Assembly (NCBI GenBank): GCA_027604705.1
Contig: JADHYV010000034.1
Location: forward strand, 181,556-245,555
Source: Allomyces arbusculus
Lineage: Eukaryota; Blastocladiomycota; Blastocladiomycetes; Blastocladiales; Blastocladiaceae
Direction of reading: 5' to 3'
DNA: 64,000 nucleotides
Shown: positions 31,669-42,600 of the stretch, piece by piece
Layout of the letters: the number at the start of each line of letters is the position of its first letter
Numbering within the stretch: position 1 is the stretch's first letter
Notes under the pieces: model-generated
Databases searched by the model: none
What the model was told of the DNA's origin: nothing
What the model saw: only the letters and a program-made list of their open reading frames with translations
Program-made: the position numbers and the translations under genes

Positions 31669-32535
31669 GGCGAGGAGACTGGGATTTGGCTGTTGTGGGG
31701 GGTTGCTGCTAGCGAAAAGAGCGGCAAGGGGGCGAGCTGGCGGGGCCGTGGCGATATAAAGACGAGCACGCTTGAAGGGTTGGCAGTGTCGAGCGAGCGT
31801 GGTCGAGAGAGAGAGAGAGGACAGGCCGGAGCGGGCGTCGGGTTCGGCTTGCCGGCGTGTCGGGTCGGACCGAAGCGATCGCAAACGAGCGCAAACGAGG
31901 GGAGCGGACCAAGGGAAAGAGCAAGGGTTTGCCCAGCGAAAACCAGGGTTTGCGCCGATTATCAGATGCTGAGCGCCACCACGAGACCGGACTGACAGCG
32001 CGCTGACGACGAAGCACGTGACAAGCGCCCCTGCCCATCGCGATCGGAAGCGCTGCGTGCCACGTGATTCGGCACGGGCCCCGGCGCGGGCAGCATCCGC
32101 TGGCCGTGACAGCCGGCAGACGCTTGGGTCGCCGCCACGCGCAAACATGCTGCGCCCGGCGGAGCCGCCGTGCTTCCACCTCGCCCCCGTGGGTCGGACC
32201 CGGGCGACTCCACGGCGCCGCACGACGCCACGTTCAGGACGCGCTCACGTTTTGTTCTGCTGCCCCACGCGCCACCTTGCACTGCACCACCTGTGCCCAG
32301 ACAACGCGTCGTTGCGCCTGGCGGCCCTCGCAAGACTGGATTGAAATCGCGGTCCACCATGGGCAACGGGCTCGCGCTCCCGTCGCTCCTCCGCCAACCC
32401 GACGCGACCGATTCGGCCCCGCAGCAGCACGCGCCCGACCTCCCCGCGGGCCACTCTCCACTGGCAACTCCACGCGCGTCAGCGACACTCCCGCGCCTGT
32501 TCCGCCCCTTCACCGCACCCGATCCACCCGCCAAC
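31669..32535. promoter_or_regulatory. Divergent promoter, ISU1 and EML gene
   Basis: On the minus strand CTTTATATC (complement of 31753-31760) lies about 85 bases before the ISU1 ATG and could be a TATA box. A GA microsatellite follows near 31803-31822. The EML side is GC-rich and open in frame, so the EML protein may start earlier, at 32359 (ACCATGGGC context) or even 32170. Confidence 0.45.
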
Positions 32536-34491
32536 ATGTCTGGCAAGCGCGCGCCCACCACCAACGCCGCGACCCGCGGCGACGCCATCTTCAACGCCGC
32601 GCGCGGCGCGCTCACCGCCTCGACCCCCGAAAACTACACCGCGCCAGACCCGTCCACCCCACCCTCGCATACCCTGCGCGTGCGCCGCGTCGCCGGGTAC
32701 CGCATCCACGACGCGCGGCACAACCTCTTCTTCACCGGACCGCATACGGCCGTCTTCCCCGCCGCCGCCGTCGGGGTCGTCCAGGACCTGCGTTCGCCGT
32801 CGCAGCGGTTTTGCAGCGCCCACGACGACGACGTCGTCGCGCTGACCTTCCACCGCGCGTCGGGATTGGTCGCGACGGGTCAAGTGGGTGTATCGCCCGC
32901 CGTCCACGTCTGGCGCGCGGCCGAGCCTGAGAGCCCAGTGGCGAGCTTTGCGATGCCCAAGGGCAGTAAAGCCGTGGCCGCAGTCGCGTTCTCGCACGAC
33001 GCGCGTTTCTTGGTCGTCGCGGCCGCGGATAACGACCACACGCTGTGCGTGTTTGACGTGCAGTCGGGGAAGGTCGAGCCCGTGGCCACGACCAAGGGCG
33101 GGTCCTCGGCGATCGTCGACTTGGCGTGCGCGCCGAGCTCGTCCGATGACCGCGTCTTCGAGTTTGTCGCCGTGGGCCAGAAATCCGTGCGGTTCTGGAC
33201 CGTGTCCAAGGCGAGCATCGGCACCGGGTTGGCGCTGAACTCGAAGAACGGCGTGTTTGGCGGGATTACGGGGTCGAATGACCCGGAACCCGTCAACTCG
33301 GTCGTCTACCTCCCTGCACAAGCAGTGTACGCGACAGGTACCCAGTCGGGACACGTGATCGCGTGGTCCCCGACCGAATCCAAGGCCGTGCGGCTCCTCG
33401 CGCGCGTGCACAACGCGCAGGTATTCGCACTCGCCGTCGCGGAGAACGGGTGCCTTGTGTCGGGCAGTAAAGACGGGCTCGTGCAAGTGTGGACGCCCAA
33501 CTTGGACCCGGCCGCGGCACCGCTCTCGTTCCCCGCTGGCGTGCGCGCAATCGACGCTGACCCGACCGCATCGACCCTGCTCGTCGGCCTGGAAGACGGC
33601 ACCGTCGCGACCACCTCCCACGGCCGCGTGACCGTCCACGTTGCCGGACACAAGTGCGCCAACGACGCCGAAGTCTGGGCGCTCGCGACGCGCGGCGACG
33701 TCGCGGTGACGGCGGGCGACGACGCGCAGTTGCTCGTCTGGGACGTCACGTCCGGCACGGTCCGCGCGCGCGCGGAACTGCCCGCCGGCGGCGCGCGCGC
33801 CGTGGCCATTCACCCGAACGCGGACTTGGTCGCGGTCGGGTTGAATTCGGGCGCGATCCAGCACCGCCGGCTGTCGCAGCCCGACCAAGTGGTCGCGCCC
33901 GACGTGACGGTGTCGAGTAAGCGGATCACGGTCATGGCGTTTTCTCCGGACGGGTCGAAACTCGCGGTCGGTGCGGCCGACAGCAACATTACCGTGCTCA
34001 CCAACGGCACCGTGTCGGCGACCGTCACCGCGCACTCGGCGGCGGTCACCGCGCTCGACTGGTCGACCGACTCGACCTACCTCCAGTCCAACTCGGCCGA
34101 CTACGAGCTTCTCTTCACGCGCGTCGAACACGACGGCACCGCCGCACACGACCCGGACGCGTCGAATGCCCGGAACCTCGACTGGTCGACTTACACGCTC
34201 CCGATCGGATGGGCCACGCGCGGCGTCTGGACCCCCGGGCAGGACGGGACCGATATCAATGCGGTCGCCCGCGGCGGGCCGGGGTTGGTCGCGATCGCCA
34301 CGGATAAGGGCCATGTCGAGGTCGTGAACTGGCCGGCGCCGACGGCCGGGCACGTTACCGCGCGGCATGTGGGCAAAGTGCATGCGGCGCATGTGACGAA
34401 TGTGCGGTGGGCGAATGGCGAGCGGACGGCGGTATCGGCGGGCGGGCGCGACGGGTGCGTCGTGTTCTGGGACGTGGTCCCGGTCGCGTAA
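32536..34491 (+). CDS. EMAP-like (EML) microtubule-associated protein, HELP plus WD40
   Basis: 651 aa from the ATG at 32536. The HELP motif region (LRVRRVAGYRIHDARHNLFF) precedes FPAAAVGVVQDL and HDDDVVALTFH, the exact EML order in which HELP packs into the first propeller. Two WD40 propellers follow, with family markers YLQSNSADYELLF and RGVWTPGQDGTDINAV near the end, and a final SAGGRDGCVVFWDVV blade. EML proteins bind tubulin and act in spindle and ciliary microtubules. They are characteristic of lineages with cilia or flagella. The start is uncertain: an in-frame ATG at 32359 has a stronger context and would add 59 residues. Confidence 0.88.
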   Translation: MSGKRAPTTNAATRGDAIFNAARGALTASTPENYTAPDPSTPPSHTLRVRRVAGYRIHDARHNLFFTGPHTAVFPAAAVGVVQDLRSPSQRFCSAHDDDVVALTFHRASGLVATGQVGVSPAVHVWRAAEPESPVASFAMPKGSKAVAAVAFSHDARFLVVAAADNDHTLCVFDVQSGKVEPVATTKGGSSAIVDLACAPSSSDDRVFEFVAVGQKSVRFWTVSKASIGTGLALNSKNGVFGGITGSNDPEPVNSVVYLPAQAVYATGTQSGHVIAWSPTESKAVRLLARVHNAQVFALAVAENGCLVSGSKDGLVQVWTPNLDPAAAPLSFPAGVRAIDADPTASTLLVGLEDGTVATTSHGRVTVHVAGHKCANDAEVWALATRGDVAVTAGDDAQLLVWDVTSGTVRARAELPAGGARAVAIHPNADLVAVGLNSGAIQHRRLSQPDQVVAPDVTVSSKRITVMAFSPDGSKLAVGAADSNITVLTNGTVSATVTAHSAAVTALDWSTDSTYLQSNSADYELLFTRVEHDGTAAHDPDASNARNLDWSTYTLPIGWATRGVWTPGQDGTDINAVARGGPGLVAIATDKGHVEVVNWPAPTAGHVTARHVGKVHAAHVTNVRWANGERTAVSAGGRDGCVVFWDVVPVA

Positions 34492-34730
34492 GCTCGCCCG
34501 GGCGGGGCGCAGGGGGGGGGGGGGGGGTGCAGACGGAAGGCGCGGCGAGTGTGCGTGATATCGTGCATTATAGACCAGCCCGGCAGTATCGTCGGCCGGA
34601 CGGCACAGCGTGATCGCGACGTGGGCCCGTCTTGCCGCGCACGGCGATGACGATGATTGAATACACTGGAGCCAGTCATTGGATGCCAACGTGCCTAGAT
34701 TAACTTACTTGGTCACAACGCAGACGAAAA

Positions 34731-34770
34731 ACCAAACCAAACCAAACGAAACCAAACCAAACCAAACTGA
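34731..34770. repeat. CCAAA pentanucleotide array
   Basis: Eight or so consecutive ACCAA/CCAAA units with minor variants, followed by an A-rich stretch. Confidence 0.85.
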
Positions 34771-34894
34771 AAAACCACCAAAACACGACAGCGAGGCGAA
34801 GAAAATACAGGTGAAACAACAATAACAACAACAGCAACGCGAAAAAGCCAAAACAGACTTGTGCGCACATCCACACGCCGAGAAAGCACAGGGA

Positions 34895-35020
34895 AGGAGA
34901 GGGTAGAGAGAGCGAGAGAGAGAGAAAGCGAGAGAGAGAGAGAGGGAGAGAGAGAGGGAGAGCGAGAGAGAGAGCGGGAGAGAGAGCGGGAGAGAGAGCG
35001 GGAGAGAGAGGAGAGAGGGA
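34895..35020. repeat. GA-rich purine microsatellite
   Basis: Imperfect GAGA array of more than 100 bases with interspersed GAGCGG and GCGGGAGA units; almost pure purine on the plus strand. Confidence 0.85.
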
Positions 35021-35419
35021 AACGACAGGGTAAAGCGCTCCCGCCCGGCACCGTGAAGGGACGGCAAAAGCGCGCGCGCGCAGCGGGACCGGTCGGCCGG
35101 CCCAGGCGGGAGCACGACCAAGGGAGGTATCTCGGGATGGGTGCCCTTCGACAACATGGATCACGGACGAAACGGCAACAGCAAGAGGTGGGTGGAAAAG
35201 AGCCAGTCGAAGGAAAAGGAAATTAAGGAGCAGTGGTGTCCGAGATCAAACCATGAAAAGGGAAATGACGGGCGAATTTCAGGACCCAGGAACAGAGAAC
35301 AGGGAAAGGGAAAATAAGAAGGAAAAATGGCGGTCACCCCCAAAAAAAGAACGGCAGTGCCAAAAACAATGCGAAAAGATTCGAAAAAACTTAGTGCCCA
35401 CCCGATAGGGGTGGGTGGT

Positions 35420-35912
35420 CTACTCGTCGTCAACGTTCCCCGCCGGCGGCGCCGGCCGCTGCACGGGCGTCTCCCCCGCAACTGCGTCGCGCACAGCCCG
35501 CCCCGGGTCGGCCTCCTCATCCGGCGGCGACCGCGCGCGCGCCGGGTCGCGGTACTCGAACGCGTCCGTGACTCGGCTCAACACATTCGCCGGCTGCTGC
35601 TGCTGGTCGACACGCGGCGGTGCCGTCCGAGTCCGCGGCGACCCCGTCGCGGGCGACGCGTGCCGGCTGCCCGTGAGCGACGCGACTGCCGCGGCTGCAG
35701 CTGCGGCAGCCACGGCCGGATGCATCGGCGCGGCGCCTGCACCAAACTGCGACGCGATCTGCTGCACGGCCATGAGCGCGACTGCATGGTGCGGGTCCTG
35801 CGACGCCGTGCGCGAATGCGCGGCCGCGTGGTGGTGTCCGTGCGGGTGCGCCGCTTGCGGGGGCGGCGCGTGCGCGGGGTACCCGTACGCGGCGTGCGCG
35901 TGCGGCGACGGC

Positions 35913-35983
<71 letters not shown>

Positions 35984-37523
35984 TTGCTGCTGCTGCTGAA
36001 CGATCTGCGCGGCAGCGGCCATGGCGGCAAGGTGGTGCGGCGTGTGCTGCTGCTGCGCCTGCGCCTGCTGCGCCTGCGGGTGCGATACGTGCGGCGGCGG
36101 CGGCGGCGCGAAATGCGCGTAGTGCTGTGCGTGCTGCGGAGAATGGTGCTGGCTCGGGTACCCGCGCGCCTGCGCCGCCGCGTGCGGCGGTGGAGGGGGC
36201 GGCGGCGCCGCGTACGCGCCGTACCCGTACGGCATGTGGAACTGTTTCCCGCCGTGCACCGATTGTTGCGGCGGTGGCGGCGGCGGCCCGCGCGCGTACC
36301 CGTGCGGCGGCGGCGCGTGCGCGTGCGCGTGCGCGTGGTGGTGCATCTCGTGCATGTGGTGGTCCTGGTCGTAGGAGAGGAGGTGCGCTGCGGCGGCAGC
36401 GGCGGCCGCGGTGGCCGGATCCTGCGGGCCAAACGACATGGCGGCGGCTGCAGCGGCGGCGGCGGCCGCAGCCGCAGCGTGCTCGTGCATGTGCATGTTG
36501 GGCGTGGGCGCGCGGGAGGCTGCGTGCGACGGCGCCTGCGCTGGCGTCTGCTGCTGCTGCTGCGAGAGAAGCGCGTCGGGACGGATGGTTGGGTCGTGGC
36601 CCATGCTGAACAGCGACAGGTCGAGTGGGGCCTGGTCGTGCGGGGTGACGGGCGTGGGTGCCGCAGTTGGGGCCGCAGCGGGCTGCCGCGGCGTGCCACT
36701 GTGCGATTTGGGCTCGGTACTGGCGCTACCCAGTGCGCGCGCCGTATCGGTTGAGGTGGACGGCGGCGGGAGGGTCGTCGACGACTTGGTGGGCGTCGCC
36801 GCGACCGACTGCGCGGGCGAGCCGGGCAACGGAGTCGTGGCAAACGGCGTGCTGTCGGGCGGGTGCATCTGGACAAACTTGAAGCTCACAGGCTACCAAA
36901 AATGGATGATCGTGTGTGGTCAGTCATGCCCTAATCGCGAACCACGAGCTCAACCCATGCACACCGAAACACGTACCGTGCGCCCCATGGCCGTACTCGC
37001 GTGGTGCAACACCTCGGAAATACGCTGCTTGGCCGGCTGGTCCTCGACCATGGCCTTGAACCGCTGCGTCGCATGATAATACACGGTCCCGGCCTCAGAC
37101 GCAATCAGCAGCAAGACATCGGTCCCCGTCAAACACGACAGTTCCGTTGCCTTTTTCAAGATCCCGGCTTTACGCTTACTGAACGTGATATGCCGCCGGT
37201 TCTTTTCCTGAATATACGCGATATCGATCTTGCGCCGCCCGCGCACAAGGTTCGGGTGCTGCGGCGACGCGCCCAGCGGGGTCGTCGGGGTCGCGGGCGT
37301 CGTCGTCGCGTCGGATCTGCCGGCCTCGCCGGCGGTCGCTGGGTCCGCGGGTGGCTCGGCGGTCGCCGACGTCGGAGTTGCTGGCTCAGAGGTCGTGGCC
37401 GGCGCGGTCGCTTGCGCAGCGGCATTGGCCGCAGCCGTCACGGCCATGCGCTGCCGTTTGCGCGGGCGCGGCGCCGTACCGGTCGTCGATGCCGAGCGTG
37501 CCGACGGCTTGGACTTGGCGGAG

Positions 37524-37561
<38 letters not shown>

Positions 37562-38143
37562 TGACGTGGGCTTGGCCGTGGTTGGGGTGGCCGACGCGTC
37601 GGGTTCAGCGGACACGGCGTCCGCGGCTGCAAGCGTGTCGGTGGTCGCGGGCGCGACCGTGGTATACGAGGTGCTGGGTGTTGCGGGCCGTGACGGCGGC
37701 TGCGGCTGCTGCTGCGGGGTCGGCTGCGGCTGCTGCAGCGCCGCGAGCATGGCGACGGCCGTTGCGGCCGCATGCTGGTTATCTTGTGCGTGCTGCGGTG
37801 GGAGTGTCGGGTCCGGGTACCCGCCACCGCCGCCCGGGTAGACCGGTTCGTAGCCCGGCGGCGGCGGCGGTGGACCGCCGTGGTGCATGCCCTGCGGCGG
37901 TGGGGGCGGGTAATACGCGTCGTAGGCCGTGGTCGCGGCGTTCGACCGCATCGGGTACTGCTGCGTGGGGTATGCCGCGTAGGTTTGCGCGTGCGACGGC
38001 GGCGCGGGCGGCGCGTAGCTGGTGAAGGCGCCGTTGGTGGGCGCGTCCTCGTGCTTGGTGGTCACGGGCATGTCGTCGTCGGGCACCGCGACGGGACCGC
38101 GGCGCGCAGTCGCGTCGGAGGCGGCGTCGTGGTCGCGGAGCAT
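35420..38143 (-). CDS. MADS-box transcription factor, SRF/MCM1 type
   Basis: Model complement(join(35420..36892,36977..38143)), 879 aa; the 84-nt intron GTACGT...TAG joins MGRT to PVSFKF. The MADS domain starts near residue 302: GRRKIDIAYIQEKNRRHITF, SKRKAGILKKATELS, TGTDVLLLIASEAGTVYYHA. The LTGT/LLLIASE signature and the KIDI basic helix put it with type I (SRF, Mcm1), not MEF2. It should bind CArG boxes as a dimer and recruit cofactors. The N-terminal 300 residues are Pro/Ala/Thr-rich, with 13 consecutive Thr and a nuclear-type RPRKRQRM. The second exon encodes a disordered region rich in Gln, Ala and His, with about 29 Gln in a row (DNA 35911-35998). Confidence 0.9.
35911..35998. repeat. 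CAG/CAA tract encoding polyglutamine
   Basis: About 29 consecutive glutamine codons in the MADS gene (read on the minus strand), mixed CAG and CAA. Confidence 0.9.
37524..37561. repeat. ACG repeat encoding polythreonine
   Basis: Thirteen or so pure ACG codons (GTC/CGT on the plus strand) in the MADS gene, upstream of its DNA-binding domain. Confidence 0.85.
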
Positions 38144-39640
38144 CGTCGCGTGGAAGGGGTGGCGGGCGGGTATGCGGCGGGGTGGCAGTCGCGGGCAGCG
38201 ACGGGGGTATCAACTATGGGTTCCACGAGAAGGTGATCAGTTCGCTCAGCGCAGGCGTCGTCCGGGCACACACACCCACAGCCCCGATTTTTTCATTTGC
38301 GCGTGCGCGGGCGCCCACACGCGCCCACCGCGCGCCTGCGCAAAAGCGCGCGGTGCCGTGATCGGCACGCGCGCAAATCCGTCCGGCCACGGCCGGCACC
38401 CCTGATCGGCGCGGCGATCAGAGCTCGACGACCGAAAAAAGCAAAAAGCAGAAGACGCGCACCTGGCCACTGGGCTGCACCATGCACGGCAGGCAGGCAG
38501 GCAGCGAGCAGCGTCGCCGGGCGCGACGGGACTCGGCCAGCGCGAGCACCTAAGGGGCGGCGCGACGCGACGCGAGGGAAAAGCGGATCAAGACGGGGTC
38601 AGCAAGTGAGAGAGCGACGCGGGGGCGGCGTGCGGGGGGGAGGGGCCGACGTGCAGCGGCAGGACGCGCAGCGGCAGTGGCGGCGCGCGACGGGACGACC
38701 AACCGGAGGGGTGGACGGCGGACGGACGGTGCGCCGCGGGCGGGGAAGGCGCGTGGCAGGGTGGGCCGCACGCGCGGCTGGCGGTTGGCGGGGACCAGCG
38801 GCGGGCCGTCTTCGCGGGCAGGCACGGGCACGGGCACGGGCGGGCCGCGAAGGGGGCGGCGGCCCGGGTGGGTGTGGCCGTGGCCGAGCCACGCGCGTGC
38901 GGTAGACACTCTCGCCGGGTCGGATCACCCCGAACCTGCCGGTCGCCGTCGTCGCCGCCGTCCGTCGCGCGTCGTCCGCCGTCGTCGCCCAGCTGCAGCA
39001 TCGCGTCGGATCGGGTACGCGGGCACGTACCCGTCGGTGGCGGGTGTCGCCGCGGGTCGGGTTGCGCACGGAGGTGCTGCAGCGGGGGGATGATCCGCGA
39101 GCGGGCGGCGCGTGCGCAGATTGGGTGTGCTGCACGCGCACTTGCACTTGGCGGTTGGTGCACTTGCACTTGGCGGTTGGTGCACTTGCCGTCACGCTCG
39201 ACCAGCGCGCGTTGTCGGCCGGTTCTGGACGGTGCAGTTCGGTCGTTTGCGTTGCGCCGGCCGCCGAATCGTGCAGGAGGAAGCAGTGGCCAAGAGGGCA
39301 GCCGGGCGGGCGCGCTCTCGACGACGAAGCAGGGGACGCCTCGCGGCTGCGCCCCAACCGCCATTTTGGGCCAAACACGCGCGCAGGCAGCGGACGCTTC
39401 TTCGAGAGCGTCATGTGAGTGCACCTGATGGCCCCCCGCTCCTCGCGCCGCCGTCTCCGCTGTCTCCCCGCTGCTCGCCGCCGCCGTCGCCAGGAAACGA
39501 CCACCCAACGGGCCGCGCTCGCACCGCCGACAAGTCGCACGACTGGCCGCATTTCCGCCCGCGCACCGTCTCCACCGCGCCGCCACCGCCCACCGCCCGC
39601 TGATCCGCCGACTCCACGACCGCAACCACCTTTGCGTCCA
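38144..39640. promoter_or_regulatory. Long divergent region, MADS and kinesin-like genes
   Basis: 1.5 kb, very GC-rich, open in several frames by composition but with no recognisable domain. It contains a 22-bp tandem repeat at 39138-39190 and a GGCA tetramer run near 38486-38502. It probably holds both promoters and long leaders. Confidence 0.45.
39138..39190. repeat. 22-bp tandem repeat, 2.4 units
   Basis: Unit GCACTTGCACTTGGCGGTTG plus GT, twice in full, then a partial third copy. It lies about 450 bases upstream of the kinesin-like ATG. Confidence 0.85.
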
Positions 39641-42600
39641 ATGGCCATCGACGGCCCGGCCGCTGCCCCGCCTGTGGGCGATACGGCCGTTCCCGCCGCT
39701 GCCGCTGCCGCTGCCGCCAATGACCACGTCAACGGGGATCATGCCGCGGCCGCCGACAGTGCCGCCAAACAGCTCGCCGCGCCCAACGGCAACGGCCACG
39801 CCGACGGCTCGCCCAATTCCGACGCCAATACCAGCGGCACCGTGACCAACCGCATCACTGCACTCGGCGCCATCGACTTTCTGCCCGTGCGCGTCGTGCT
39901 GCTCGTCGACCGCGCCCAGCACGACATCTATGAGGTCGATGCCACCAACCCCAAAGTCCTCATTCACAAGCCGCCGCGCGCGCGCGGGAACGGTGCGCTT
40001 CCACTGCCCGTTCATGTTTCCTGGGAACCGATAGCCGATGCTTATGGCAATTCCATTTCCAGAATCGGCCTTCAAGAAAATCTACATGGACCATATCTCC
40101 GTCCTCGACGTCGCGCGCGACACGCTGATCAAGCACTGCCAGCTCGAGGAGCAGCTGGCCATGCTGTTGCAGGGATTCAACGCGGCCATCTACACTGTTA
40201 ACACGCGCGACCCAGAGACGCATGTCAATGGCCTCCTGATCTTCGCACTGCGATTGCTCGACCGGCTCTTGGCCAGAGCGCCGCCGCTGCAGCTGTCCTA
40301 CGTGTACTTATCCTGTAGCTCAATGTGTATGGATCAGCTGGACGTAATAATCTCATCCACGCATGCACAACCAACTAGCTTCCTCGGCGTCACCGACACG
40401 CAGTGCATCCAGCTCGACACCGAGAAGCCGCTGCAACGTACGCCATTGCCCTTTCTCCACCAACCCTCCCCACCCACTCATCCGCTCCCATATCTAGTCC
40501 CGTTCCTCCTCGACCACCTCGACGACCTGTTTGAAGACGCCCCCTCTGCCACCTTCCTCATCGACAAACTCGAGGCCAAGCACGCTGTCCCTACCATGCT
40601 GCTCGTCCGGCTCGAGACGGCCGACGCCGCCGCGACCGACCCGATCGCATGCACACTCACGCTCGCTGACCTCGGATGGATGTACGACCCGCCCAACACC
40701 TCGGCGTGCGTGCCGATGCTGCCCAACTCGCTCGCCAAATTGCAGACCATGGTCACGGCCCTCGCGCAACGGCCGATTGGCGCGCGGATCGAGACGGGCG
40801 AGAGTTACTTGACGGCGTTAGCGGCGGGTACGCGACCTCCTTGATCCCTCCCCCCCCCCCCCCCTTCTTCGGACGATCGACTGACCCGACTTCACGGATA
40901 GCGCACCTGAACGGCAATTGCCGCACACAATGGCTTCTGCGCGCCGATCTGGCCCACCCGGCCGTCGCGCCCGTCCTACAACTCGGCGCGTCGTTACGGC
41001 TCATCAAGACCGCCGTCTCGCCACCGCCACGTGCCGCCGTCGCGCGCCGCCGTGTCGAGGAACTCGAGGCCGCTCTCGCGCGTGCCGCAGACCGGCACGC
41101 GCAGGCCGATGCGGACCGCGCTGCGCTCGAAGCGAAAGTGACCGCCGGGATTGAGTACGTGCACCGGCTCAATGCGACGGCCGAGTACTGGAAGGCCGCC
41201 GAGGAAGCCGCACGGATTCGGGCCGCCGAGCAGGGGGCGAACGCGCGCGAGTTGCGGCTCGCGTTGGCCGCCGCGCGCAGGGAGGTCGTGAGTGAGCAGG
41301 TCGCGCGTAAATCGTGCGAGATGGAAATCGCGCGCCTTCGGCGTCAAGTCGCGCGGCTCGAAGAGATGCGGCGGGACGCCGAGCACGATCGGGCCACGAC
41401 CGATGTCGCCACGCGCATCTTGACCAACGAAGCTTCCTGTCTGCGGACGGCCGTCGACAATGCCGTCTCGGACGCGCGGTTTGCGAAACGGCACGCGGCG
41501 GATCTCCTGGCCGTGTTGGATACGGTCACGGAGGAACGCGACGCGGCGGTCGGCAAGGCGACTCAGCTGGCGCAAGTCGCGCAGCGGTACCGCGGCAAGG
41601 CGCGCCGCGCGAACGAGACGATTGACGAACTTGCGGCCACGGTGACGGATTTCGAGGCGGCCGTGACGAAGTTGCAAGCGGATTTTGAGAAGGAACATGC
41701 CGCGCGGACATTGGCCGAGTCGGACCGCGATACGGCGCTCGCTGAGTGCATCAAGCTCGCGCGCGATTTAATGAATGCCGAACGCGCGACCAACGCGGCG
41801 CGAGCCGAGGCCGAGGCCGCTCGTGCCGCGGCCGCGGAGGGCGGGCTTGATCCGGAGACCGAGGCCGCCTACGTGGCTCTTGGTGAGCGCGCAGTGGAAG
41901 TGCAGGCTGCGCTCGAGGCGGAACAGAAGCAGGTGGCGGACTTGGCGGCCGCGTTGGAGGAGGCCGCCGCGCAGAATGCCGAGGTCGAGGCGCGCGCAAA
42001 GGAGGAGGTGGAAAAGGAGAAGGCGCGGCGCGAACAGGCTGAGAAGGAACTCGAGCGCGCAAATGCGCAGGTGCATATCCTCGCGGTCGCGAGGGACGAT
42101 CTGCACGCCAAGGTCGAACGGCTCGAGCACCAGCTGGAGCGCCAAGTCCTGCGCGCCGACGCTGCGGTCGCCGGGGAACAAGTGCGTGCGGCTGCGATCG
42201 AGCAGGAGCGCGCGGCCGTCGAGGCCGCGGCCGAGGCGCGCGACGCGACCGTGCATGCGCGCGCGGAACTCGCCCGCGAACTGGACGAGGTGCGGCTCGC
42301 TGCCGCGCGGCGCGAGACGGAGCTGGTGCAGGAGATGGAGACGATGCAGGCACAGGTGCGGTCGCGCGCCCTCGAGCTCGAAACGGTAAGGCAGGACCGC
42401 GATCGGCAGGCGCGGCGCGCGACAGACTTGGCCGCGGTCGCGGAAACCGCTGAGGCGGCGGCACGTGCCGCGCTCGACCAGGTGCGCGACCTCGAGCGGC
42501 AGGTCGCGGACGCGACCGCCGCCGTGCGGGCGGCTGAACGTGTGGCCGCGGCTGCACAGAGCGACCTCGATGCCGAGCGCCGTCGCGCGGCGGCGGCGGC

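Larger units (their letters stand above)
34492..35419. other. Low-complexity convergent region
   Basis: Spacer of 928 bases between the EML and MADS stop codons. It contains a 16-base G run (34512-34527), a CCAAA-type pentamer array (about 34731-34770) and a long GA/GAGCGG-rich purine tract (about 34895-35020). No gene is supported. Confidence 0.6.

Noticed and set aside
30757-31995. 412-codon plus-strand frame over ISU1
   Set aside because: Antisense of ISU1 and its flanks; no conserved motif.
32479-34689. 736-codon minus-strand frame over the EML gene
   Set aside because: Antisense of WD40 repeats in GC-rich DNA; no independent evidence.
38588-40075. 495-codon minus-strand frame upstream of the kinesin-like gene
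   Set aside because: No domain, overlaps the kinesin-like first exon, and looks like open frame caused by very high GC.
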